The translations under genes and the position numbers were made by a program. From contig NC_031497.1 in NCBI RefSeq assembly GCF_000237925.1, positions 12,694,512-12,758,511 of the forward strand: 64,000 nucleotides of DNA, in the 5' to 3' direction. This stretch comes from Schistosoma mansoni (lineage: Eukaryota; Platyhelminthes; Trematoda; Strigeidida; Schistosomatidae). This document shows positions 1-10,813 of the stretch, piece after piece (within the stretch, counting starts at the first letter, position 1; each line of letters begins with the position of its first letter). The notes under the pieces were generated by a model. That model was not told the origin of the DNA. It did not search any database and saw only the letters and a list, made by a program, of their open reading frames with translations.

Positions 1-374
1 GTTGAAGATAATGAGGACTGTACGGTTGGTGCAAGTCTAGGACGACTAGTCACCACCTGTTTCGATGGAAAATGCCTTACGATTCCTAATTAACCACACA
101 TAATTTAGATAATGGTTGATCGACTGAGTTTCGGAAAATCGTCTATCGATGCGATCCTAGCAAAACATGAAACAACAGGGCATCTGAACAACCTAACTTG
201 ATAAATCCCAGAGGTCGCTAGTGGGACGAGTATGTTGGAGTAATTCTGAAGGGACCCTAAATTTTCTGAAATAAAGCTTTTATGACCTCAACTAGCAAGT
301 TTGTTGAACTGGATGGTACAATCAACTCGGTTTAATAAATTGTTTTTTCTTTGTTATTATAATTAATAGTCATA

Positions 375-635
375 ATGCCGACTACTGAAAACTCTGAACA
401 ACAAAAAGTCATCTTAAAACAAACTTTACATGAAGCGCTATTAAATATATTCAGTCAGCAAGATTTAATCAACTTAAATATCATAATTCAATCAGCTGAA
501 GAGTATGCAGGTTTACAAATAAAAGATTCACCTGCAAAAGCGCTAACAAACATGGATGAAGGCGAAAACAAAGATAATGAAAGCATACAAACCAATTTAC
601 ATAATATGCTTGATTTTAATAAATTATTCAATAAT
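375..635 (+). CDS. possible first coding exon of an unidentified gene
   Basis: An 87-codon open frame begins with ATG at 375 and runs in phase into a strong splice donor (GTAAGT at 636). The peptide is hydrophilic and probably helical, rich in Gln, Asn, Glu and Leu, with no signal peptide or membrane segment. I do not recognise the family. The sequence before the ATG is AT-rich. If it is a real exon, the gene runs rightwards and IPSE lies on the opposite strand inside its first intron; the only partner I could propose is the weak candidate exon at 6055-6123. Support is the open frame plus the donor; a chance frame in AT-rich DNA remains possible. Confidence 0.35.
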
Positions 636-1330
636 GTAAGTTATTTTGTTTAAAATAACTGTTATTTTGCACCATTTAATGTTTAATTGAAAGGTTAGAG
701 TTTATAAACAAAAGTTTTGTTCTAAATGATGCTAATTAACAGTATTAAGTAAATGGTTATATGAAACTGCAGACTTAACGATAAGTATTGATAGTTGAGT
801 AAAAGGATGCCCTTCATCCATAGTACCCAATTTACTAGACTCTCAAATCATGAGAAACCACTTTTATACTGAGTGATTTGAAATAATAAATGTCATTTTA
901 CCCCTTACATATTCTTTTTAATGACCTGTAAATTATAATATGCTTTTTTTCTCCCAATTACAACAGTAAACACAGGAACGTAACGGAAACCAATGAAACA
1001 AATATTGTGATTCATGAGCCTCGTACTGATTGGACCTGTGCTGATTTCATTTGTTGCTTGTCGACATTCATTCAAAAAGCTACGAAATATCGGTCATCCA
1101 ACTACCAACTCATCATAAACTCACAACTCATGTTCACTATCCACTTGTTCAAATGGGATTCACATGTGTAGTGGTAATGCGATCATTTCAATCTAAATGA
1201 GACCTCCCAAATCATAAAGCGATCCGTATACCTAACATCCTGTACTCTCTCAGAATACCAATTTCATCAGTTCATATGCATATATTTAGTTAAGAGCACA
1301 CAAGAATTATAAGCGCATTACATTTCTTGA

Positions 1331-1894
1331 TTAGAATCGACAGTATGTCCTTCTCCGTTTCGGTTGATTGATACATTCAACTTTTCCATCCTTTGTTTGA
1401 ATACACCGTTTAATAGAGGAAATGCCTTTGAATCCGGATTTCGTGAAGTCATCAATGCAGGTACCATGTCCGAGACCAGTAATCCGACCTGTGTAATTGA
1501 CGTTGCTGTAAACAAATATGAAATGAAAAATGTCAGAAATGTTTGAACATCCATCCTAAGTGTCCACAGAAACGCCAATTCTAACTTGAATGAAATAGAC
1601 GAAATGTAGACATTAACCATCATAAAAATCAATCGATCTGGGAACGTACTCAAATAAATACCAGTATGGACGCTCTCTCTTCGTGTCATTTACGAAAGGT
1701 ACACAAACAGATCCAGGTGTCCATGGTGGTGAGAGTGAGCCAACGCTTTTGTAGACTTCAATATATGAACCCCTCTCATACGTTTCATCGTACAATTGTA
1801 GACAATATTTGCATGAATCCGATGTAGTTATCCCCAATTGACTTAACAATGTGTATGACAATACGGCAATAAGAAACATCGAATTAGCTGACAT
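1331..1894 (-). CDS. IPSE: IPSE/alpha-1, IL-4-inducing secreted egg glycoprotein
   Basis: Two exons: 1650-1894 (GTACGT donor) and 1331-1505 (CAG acceptor), with a 144-bp intron; the junction codon is GA+C (Asp). From the ATG at 1879 the product is 134 aa; an in-frame ATG at 1894 would add five residues. Seen: a hydrophobic signal peptide of about 20 residues (MFLIAVLSYTLLSQ...), a Cys-rich mature chain, two N-glycosylation sequons (NDT, NYT), a basic PKRRRTY motif at 125-131 and Cys132 three residues from the end. In S. mansoni this egg protein is secreted as a Cys132-linked dimer of crystallin-like fold, binds IgE and triggers IL-4 release from basophils, and enters host nuclei through the basic motif. 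Length, motif and cysteine all match. The frame is unbroken. It belongs to a multi-copy family; which locus this is cannot be told here. Confidence 0.94.
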
Positions 1895-2662
1895 TGCTTC
1901 CTTTTCCGTTTGTTGTTGAGATGAATTAGTCGATTGACGAATTTATATGGTTTGTTTCACTAGATGTCAGATTTCAATGAACCGTTTAATCCACAGTGTA
2001 TATGTGATTGTCATGATTTGTGTGGAATTATCGGCGTCAACAAATCAGAAGAGAATAAAGTGATCATTATGATAGATGACACAGTTAATTCGCATGTCAC
2101 ATGACTATATTCTTATTGTTACTTAAACATTGACACTGCTTATTCGTATAAAGATATTCCTAGAATACGGCTCCAAATAAACTTGAATACTAATGTACAT
2201 ATTTTAAACATCTAGACTACCCGTTTCTGACCTCTACATTTTTCATCAATTCATCTAATTTTGATTAATTTGGCACCGCATTATTTTTCATCTTCGCAAA
2301 ACCTATTGAGGTTCGTTCATGAAGCGTTCACAACCATCCTTTATACAAGTATGAAAAATAGGTAAATCAGGGACATCGTATTTGCCGACTATATGAATCG
2401 AAAAGGCTGTACAATACTCAGTCGTCAATTCCTGTTATAAGTTAGCAGTATAGCTGGCGACCACTCAATATTTGTTGTCAGGAGTGACCAATAGGTAACA
2501 AACGGAAACTTGTTAAAATATTTCTGCCGAGAATTCAATATTGTACCAAAAGTAATATATTGAGAGAAGCTAATTATAGTCGACATGATAATTATGATAA
2601 TAAAGGCATGAGTTGGAATAAACAGGTGTTCCTCAATCAATTGGCACTAGTTGGTGAAAGAC

Positions 2663-5510
2663 AACGTGTCGCGTAGACAGAAATACTCTAGTAAATCATT
2701 ATTGATTTTGTTTGACCAACATTCAAACACATACTTCGTCACCTACTGATTTTCATAATCTGGCAATTAGGCATTCTGAACCATGTTAGCCGTCACTAGT
2801 CATGCGTCAATCGCATCTAACCTAGCTCGTTTTACTACTGCTTTGTGATTCACTAACCATGTGACTGATAGTAGTGTATTTAGGTCAGATGTTGATGGTA
2901 TTCGTGTGTCAAATGGTACTCAATGTTTTGTCATGCAGCATAATTCTAGTATAATGTCATTTATGTTTCTTCGTTCAAAAGTAGTTGAAGAAATCAATCA
3001 CCTTGTAGGTGCTGTTTCAGCTTGTTTTCACAATTACTTGCAATATTATTACAAAACAAGTTGTATTTATAAGTTGAAATTCCTAGTCGAATAATGCATT
3101 CGTTTCATCGATTGAAATGCAGAGGATTAGGATGAAGTGACAAGTCACACGGAGCCACATTTATTAAAATTGACTTGACGAGTCGTTAGCTGGATATTGT
3201 TGTTTTGAATTACAATGATAAAATCAGCATTGAACAACATGGAATGTCCTATTAGGAGTTATGACTGATTCTCATGATCTGTTGCATGGAATAATATTAT
3301 TCAGACTATCTTCGAAAATCAAGAATAGTTGTGAGGCTGCCCTGAACTTGTTTCGGTCACATCCAAAACCACACCATTGGGTATGCAACTCGGAGAGTTT
3401 GGTCGAGTGGGGAACGTAAGGAACAACTGTATAGGACTCCCTAGATTTCAAAGATGATCTAACGAAGATTATTCCGACATGTGAGAAATGAATGGCTAGT
3501 GATTTACAGAAAATCCTTGAACTAACTCTTCATTCATCAAAGAATATCACTACCATAAAATCCTTGATATCAATTATTACCAATTAGAATGATGCTCAAT
3601 TGAATATTCATAAGAATTGAATGAAGGACGTAGACCAATCGAACAGTGTAATTGTGATTATTTTGATTTTGTTGCGTCCATTCATCATTTGAAAATAATT
3701 TGTGTTAACTGTCGATTCGTTTCCGTTTGATCGTGTGTTCATTAAGAATTTCAAATATTATACGTCCAAATGTGCTCATCCATTTCTATCTTCCTTGAAT
3801 TTCGCTTCATATTCAAAACTGACAAGAATTTTCCAGAAGTGTTTTACACGACACATTTGTGGAAAAGTTTGGTATGAAATCCATCGTTTCAATTGGTAAG
3901 CTGATGTTGGTAAACCCAGACGCTATAACTACATCTACCAAAGTTCCCATTCCGAGTCTTACTGGTCGTACACTTCCTATAATCTGGTGTTCTAATCTGC
4001 TGATTGGAGACGGAAAATACTCAGCCATAAAGTGCGGATTTCAAGTCACTGATTGCGGGGCATCTATTTCAAGTCAAGAAAATTTGATAATGCATCAGGG
4101 ACAGCACCCCTCATTGACCACTGATGACGGTCCTATCGAAATGCCTGATCACATGTTAACTAAGAGATCACAGTATGAGGAAGTGCGCACGTGTCACACG
4201 CATCCACACTAATGTGGTGCGCAGTTACGAAATTTCAAGAACTGGGAAACGAGCATCGACTCATTTACTGCTATGAATTTCAAACACCTGGAGAGGAGAG
4301 GAGATGAAGTGCTTCAGTGAAGAATATTCAGACTGCCCTCGAAGGAATCGCGACGACATTTCGGTTGTTTATTGACAGTCAAGTAAGCAATTCGATTTGG
4401 TTTCGTTAGGTTTGCTCGCTGTCACACAGGATTTCACACAAAGTCTCTCGTCCCCATTTGGAAAAATTGACGATTTCATGTAATTTGAATAACTGAAGAA
4501 CTGAACAGTATCATTGTGATTATTTTGATTTCACTGCGTTGATTTAGCATTTGAGGACTCGTTTCCGTATGATCGTCTGCTCATCACGAATTTCAAATAT
4601 TAAGCGTTCAACTATGGTCCTTCAGATCAACCCAACGATAGTTCCTTTGGTTATACTGTACAAATGTTACCAGAATGCTTTACTAGTCAGAACTCCTTAA
4701 TTAATTTGTGACACGATTGTCTTTGAACTGTTTCATGACATGATAATAACTTCGCTTCATATGCATCATTTGTTATTAGGAAATGTGAGAGCTTCAAACT
4801 GTGTTCACTTTCTGACGAACGGTCTAAGTGCATCATCTTTGAATGTGGGCTGCGATCTCCAACCCGATCAGATTTATTTACTGGGATTTCGAACAGAATC
4901 GAGTGGGATCACAACATTATGTTGAAAAATGTCACAAACGAATGTTGTCATCTTAATAACTTTCAAATGATATTTAAATGGTCTGACGTTTGGATATCAA
5001 TTCATTCGGGTTTATAAAACTTTCACATTCGAATCTCTCGAATAATGTCACAAAGCCTGATTCGTGCAATTGTCATCACGCAAATCGAATGCATAATGTT
5101 AGTGATTCTAATCGATGGTCTCTCGCTGCTTGTTGAGACCGTGACGCACAACATTTCTCCTGCTTCTGCCCATTCAACAAACACAAATGAGCAGAACGAG
5201 TGGTATCTGGCCATGTGGAGGGATTTTGTAAATGAAGTAAACTCTCATCCCATAACCGAATGCCAAGAAGAATTGATTGTGTTCACTTGTTGTGAAATTT
5301 CCATACGATCAATCACATAGTTAGTGAATCACAAAGCAGTAGTAAAACGAGCTAGGTTAGATGCGATTGACGCATGACTAGTGACGGCTAACATGGTTCA
5401 GAATGCCTAATTGCCAGATTAGAAAATCAGTAGGTGACGAAGTATGTGTTTGAATGTTGGTCAAACAAAATCAATAATGATTTACTAGAGTATTTCTGTA
5501 TGCGAGTACA
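2663..5510. repeat. 2.85 kb block bounded by ~200-bp inverted repeats
   Basis: Bases 2663-2868 recur in reverse complement at about 5308-5510 with roughly 90% identity (for example ACAGAAATACTCTAGTAAAT at the left, its complement at the right). The outer ends both begin CAACGTGT. Inside, sequence around 3295-3860 resembles sequence around 4320-4720; the clearest part pairs 3640-3780 with 4505-4620, sharing GTGATTATTTTGATTT and AATTTCAAATATTA. No transposase or other recognisable coding region was found; open frames at 3859-4212 and 5045-5320 look fortuitous. It could be an old non-autonomous DNA transposon, a foldback-type element, or a rearranged duplication beside IPSE. Flanking target-site repeats are not clear (TGAA is shared at both sides). 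Confidence 0.55.
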
Positions 5511-5692
5511 CGTTGTGAAGTAACGATAAGTCCCAACAGAACGCGCAGCACGCGCATATTGCCAACTAAAGCCTGTCTGATCAGCATTCTAAGGTATGCA
5601 AAGTGGATGGTTTATATAAACATTTCTCAGTGAGTACAATCAAGAATTATCTACAGAAATATGTTGACAAGGTTCCGTTGGTAACTTAATGG

Positions 5693-5892
5693 NNNNNNNN
5701 NNNNNNNNNNNNNNNNNNNNNNNNNNNNNNNNNNNNNNNNNNNNNNNNNNNNNNNNNNNNNNNNNNNNNNNNNNNNNNNNNNNNNNNNNNNNNNNNNNNN
5801 NNNNNNNNNNNNNNNNNNNNNNNNNNNNNNNNNNNNNNNNNNNNNNNNNNNNNNNNNNNNNNNNNNNNNNNNNNNNNNNNNNNNNNNNNNNN
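5693..5892. other. assembly gap (200 N)
   Basis: Exactly 200 undetermined bases. All four gaps in the window have this length, so it is a placeholder and not a measured distance. Confidence 0.98.
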
Positions 5893-6054
5893 TTCATTTT
5901 TCTTTTAATAGACTACATTTCTAGAGAAAAAAATGAGTTATTCAGTAATTCTAAGTAAATACATGTTGGAATTTTATAATTGTTTTCATTTGTGCTCTAG
6001 CAACCGTAAGATTTTACTTCGAGTAATTTTCTAATGAGAATATTTCTGTTTAAG

Positions 6055-6123
6055 AGGTTAATAAGAGGAAGGCTACCTGTAAACACTACGATTATCGAAC
6101 CGATATCCTCATCATATAATCAA
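6055..6123 (+). CDS. weak candidate exon, function unknown
   Basis: A 23-codon open stretch lies between an acceptor-like TTTCTGTTTAAG and a donor-like GTACGT, both in phase 0, which would be compatible with the phase-0 donor at 636. The same frame stays open to 6237 without splicing. No family is recognised. This is listed only because both splice signals and phase fit; the 200-N gap upstream prevents a better judgement. Confidence 0.2.
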
Positions 6124-7256
6124 GTACGTTTAGAAACAAGAGCTACTCCTGGCGAACAAAGTTTATTGTTGTCACTAGGATCTACAATTTTTATAAATCG
6201 TCATACAACTATGATTATTGGAAGGTGCTGCTGTTAATCGCACTAAATTATTATCTATTACTTACTTTAAAGTCAGAAACTACCAAGTCAATACGAGATT
6301 GATGTCAGAAAGTATAATTATCTCAAAATGTTCATAAGTACGTCGATTTATTGTCGCTGATTGGCAAATTTAACATCTTTTGAAATCCAAAGTACTTAAT
6401 TTATTTAACTGCTAATGCACTGGATCATACATATCTTATGATTATTATCTTCCGAAATTCATCAATTGAAGTTACAGAGTCCCTATACGCATTGGTACTA
6501 TGTGGGTAGCTATCCTTTTTCTTCATATATGACCTAGCTTTCTTCCAATGACGAATTGAAATCTACAGGCCAATCATCATATTGATGACCAGTGGTTACT
6601 GAAGTCAACGAGATCCTGGCTGCGAAAATAATGAACAGTATCATAGATCACTGTTGATTGCTTGAAGTTCGACAATGCTAACTACTGGAATTTCAACTCA
6701 ATGGTAAAGTTCTTGTCCTGATATCAAAAATTTCTGATGTCCGTTCGCAGAAAAAATGAAATTGAATAAACAACATAATAGAATTTGAAACCAAAAGGAA
6801 ATAACCGCAAATTTTGTGTTTGAGATAAAATAACAACGAAATAGTAAAATGTAAATACTCGGTGAGAGTCTTGTTTCAGTTGTGTTTTATAAATATCGTT
6901 CAGCATTTTCATCTGCTGCTAGTCTAGTAATATAGTCATTCATACTTTTTGCCGCAGTACATTGATAATCTGTACACGGGAAATTGCCACATTTTTTGAA
7001 CTACATAAAAGTACTAATAACTAGTGAATATGCTTTAATCAATGACCACACAACATTGCTAAATATTATTACAAATATTATCTGGGTACACGGAAACTTA
7101 TCACCTATAAATGATTCACAATTGATTCACTGCTTATGAAACGTGAAATAAACTGAAATATTTCGGAACATGTTCTCGAATTCTGAAATATTTATGATTA
7201 CAATTTATATCAAATACAATGTAACAGTATAGATAAACAATCGTTAAATTCAGTTT

Positions 7257-7260
<4 letters not shown>

Positions 7261-7307
<47 letters not shown>
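7261..7307. repeat. (AT)n microsatellite
   Basis: About 47 bp of uninterrupted alternating A and T. The surrounding 6240-8955 is AT-rich with no coding region, RNA gene or mobile element that I can support. Confidence 0.95.
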
Positions 7308-7308
<1 letters not shown>

Positions 7309-8963
7309 GAACGGAAACAATCGCTAAAAATGTTACAGAGAGCTAATGAGTTACTTTAGGTTACTTCGGGCTAGTAGGTGTCAATTCTCTCATTGTTTTC
7401 AGTCTCAGAGACTGTGTGACAGTGAGGAACATCAGCAACGGAAACAGTGATTTAAAACAAAACCGGATTTAGGAAACCAGGAAAATCTAGAAAATACTAC
7501 GTATCAATCAAAACGTACAAGTCAGCAGTACAAGGTGGCAGCCGATAAAACTCTCTTAAAGCAGAATGACTGGTAGTTGACCCTCAGTACACCCACAAAA
7601 AGCTCATGAGACCGGTTTGGCTGATAAGAAATATTATTATTTTTATCAGGTTAGGAAAATATATTTGTTGGTGTTCCATATGAAACTTATACTCTCATTG
7701 TAATTTAGGTGGACAACTGTAACATGGACAATCATCAAAAAGGAACAACTGTTTTTTCTGTGAGAATTTAATACTACTTGAAATAGTCCTGAGATTTTGA
7801 CAAAATTCGACTGTATTCAATATAAAGACTGTCTCAACTGACATTATAACCCGGTAAATTACATACACCACAATCTCAACTACCAAGTATTAGCACAGAA
7901 ACCGTTGAACAAAGTTGAATTTCAACTTCTAGAAGCCACAATGTACTGTTAACGGATAAAATAGTCACTCGACTGACTTTCACCAATTCTCAAAACCAAG
8001 TCGTGTAAACTAGCTTACAAGGGTTGAGGAATGGGTCTTTGGTTTGCTTTCCGTTGTAAAGCAAAGGTCGAGGTTCTGTTCACTTAACAAGCCGTACCTA
8101 CTGAGATCTTTGATTTAAGTCGTCAGAACAACTGCAAGTATATTGAGTAATATCTCCAAACCTTAGATAACACAATCCGAATTCATAGTAGTGATGTAAA
8201 TTAACTCGTAATCTCTGGTCTAAAGCGATACCGTAATCACTGACCAATTAGTTACTACTCTACGTCACAAGTATTTCAAAAGGAAACATTCTGTCGTCCT
8301 TGTCCAACCAAATCCAAGGTCAACAGGACAACGTGTTAATCATTTGTGCAGAGATTCGAACACTGAAAACTTTATCAGAAAAGACAACGAGAGCGCCATT
8401 GTCGAAAATTATGTCGTTATAGACCCTTACAATCAAACAACCGAACAGAAGTAACTTGACTCAGTACCAAAGCACGGGTTCACATACAGATTTAAGCTAC
8501 ACTATTTTTGCGTAGAGGCTAACGGAACTATGCAGTGTTCATCTGAGGGACTATGCCTAGGTCTGAGTTACAGATACAAAACTCGCTGTAAGAGTATTAA
8601 GTACAAGCTGCCTGAAACTCTATTCTAAGCCATGTTACAATATGACTGAAGTTAGGATGGGAAGTTGCTTAAAGAAACTGGACACTTTGGTTACTTCAAG
8701 TTTAACGAAATGCAACTTAACAAGTTACTCTTACTTTTGTGATTGAACACAAATAAATTTAGATAAGATGTAATACAAAGTTTTGTGGGATTAACAAAAA
8801 GGTGTAAAAGGTAATGATGAGATAAGAAAAACCGAATAATAGGATAAAGTCACATAATAGATAAAAATACAAATTGTCAACAATGATGAATAAATATTAC
8901 TCTTTTTAAATTGAAAAAGATAGATGAATCATGTCGGTAGAAATTGAAACAGGGTAATCATTT

Positions 8964-9275
<312 letters not shown>

Positions 9276-9372
9276 TCACAGAAACAATCAAACATTTTTT
9301 ACTGAAAAAACTAATATGCAGGTCGACGTAGTAACACAATAAACGATAATTATACACAAGGAGTAGTACTTA

Positions 9373-9551
9373 TTAACCCCACCTGTAGCCCTTCTAGGGT
9401 TACTGATGGCCTCAAACCTGGATAAAAAGACGGGGTTAGGCATGGAATCACCAACACCATCCCGTAGAAAACAACCCTGCTAAAAATACAATAACCAGAA
9501 AAAAACAATCAAAATCTGTCCTGGGAGTTAAGGGATCTACATTTAGAAGAC
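9373..9551 (+). mobile_element. 5' fragment of RTE-type LINE
   Basis: Matches the untranslated 5' end of the LINE at 15427 onward and, more distantly, of the copy at 56030. It stops abruptly at 9551, where the sequence changes to a GT-rich stretch leading to the tRNA-Met gene. Confidence 0.7.
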
Positions 9552-9676
9552 GCGACAGTTCGTGAGTGCATATGGGATTGGAGTGAGTGACAATGCAAGC
9601 GGTATTGTTGATGTGAGTGTGAGTGTGTTCATGTTCATGTTGGACACATGTTGGGCATAGATATTTGTCAAAAGCC

Positions 9677-9750
9677 TGCCCCAGGTGAGACTCGAACTCA
9701 CGACCTTCAGATTATGAGACTGACGCGCTAACCTACTGCGCTACTAGGGC
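9677..9750 (-). tRNA. tRNA-Met (CAT), elongator type
   Basis: The minus strand folds as a full 73-nt tRNA plus discriminator A. The acceptor stem GCCCTAG pairs with CTGGGGC (one G-T pair). The D stem is GCGC/GCGC, the anticodon loop is CTCATAA (anticodon CAT), and the T arm is GTGAG-TTCGAGT-CTCAC. The anticodon arm is the same as in animal elongator tRNA-Met. No intron. A and B boxes are intact, so pol III transcription is plausible. It lies between a GT-rich stretch (9552-9660) and a CA-rich one, so it may be part of a repeated unit. It could be a single-copy gene or one of many tRNA-derived copies; the intact cloverleaf favours a functional gene. Confidence 0.9.
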
Positions 9751-9772
9751 GCGGCCGTTCGCCCGCGACCCA

Positions 9773-9946
9773 CTATACCCACACACACACATTCACATCT
9801 ACAACACAACAAACATTTACACAACTAACTTACAATCAACAAATCTGTTCACCTCAACAACAACAAACCAAACAACTACTACTAACTACACCATCACCAA
9901 CAAACAATAATACCAGTAATACCAACGCTTCATAATCCTACTACCA
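9773..9946. repeat. G-depleted CA-rich low-complexity tract
   Basis: About 170 bp made almost only of A, C and T, with CACACA, CAACAA and ACTACT runs, ending at an N gap. The strong strand asymmetry resembles simple or satellite sequence. Confidence 0.7.
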
Positions 9947-10146
9947 NNNNNNNNNNNNNNNNNNNNNNNNNNNNNNNNNNNNNNNNNNNNNNNNNNNNNN
10001 NNNNNNNNNNNNNNNNNNNNNNNNNNNNNNNNNNNNNNNNNNNNNNNNNNNNNNNNNNNNNNNNNNNNNNNNNNNNNNNNNNNNNNNNNNNNNNNNNNNN
10101 NNNNNNNNNNNNNNNNNNNNNNNNNNNNNNNNNNNNNNNNNNNNNN
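9947..10146. other. assembly gap (200 N)
   Basis: Placeholder gap that hides the outer part of the left LTR of the Ty3 element and its junction with flanking DNA. Confidence 0.98.
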
Positions 10147-10345
10147 GAGTGTATTTAATGAGGAGCAGTAACAATGCCACGATATGTTGTACTCAAAACG
10201 GAAGGAAGTCAAGTTACAAGTGTTCAAAGTAATACACTTAAACAACAAGTACAATTGTTTAATGCTAAATGTACAGAATATGAAAATACATGCGTAAACT
10301 ATGAAAAATTATTTACAAAATAGGTTTTATGGTCCTATCTCCACA
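10147..10345 (-). repeat. 3' LTR (visible part) of the Ty3 element
   Basis: Same as 14808-15006 as far as I could compare. The boundary with the internal region is marked by TCTCCACA followed by the C-rich complement of the purine tract. Confidence 0.85.
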
Positions 10346-10813
10346 TAGCTCCCCCCAGAGTGTCCGGAGGTAACACTGATTACAATATGAACAACAAAAA
10401 TTGAGAAATATGGTATATAAATGTACATAAAATAGTATTTACTGTAATAACGGAAAAAAAAAATGGTGGAGATTGGAATAAATGACACGTTAATAATATA
10501 GGCTATGCTACGCAAAATGAAACAGAAAAACGAGCATTAAAAAATTTGGTTTGATAATAATAATAATAATAAAATGTGCAAAACTGTTAATAGAGTCATA
10601 AAATATTTAAAAAAAAATGGATGAATTTAATGAATAGTTGGTTTGCATTCACTCGTTTATTACTATGGCAATTTTTCTTATTAAAAAAAAAATTGGCAAA
10701 ACCAGTGATAATAAATAAATGTAGTTATTAAATGTACATGTAGGGAAAATAAATAGCTTTTATTAGAAAATTGAGTAACAACAATAAAATGCGTGTAATT
10801 GAATCGATTTTTG

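Noticed and set aside
1318-1689. A 123-codon minus-strand frame overlapping IPSE
   Set aside because: It reads through the intron in another frame; the spliced frame matches IPSE exactly.
3859-4212. 117-codon plus-strand frame inside the inverted-repeat block
   Set aside because: No recognisable domain or splice context, and the related internal repeat does not keep the frame open.
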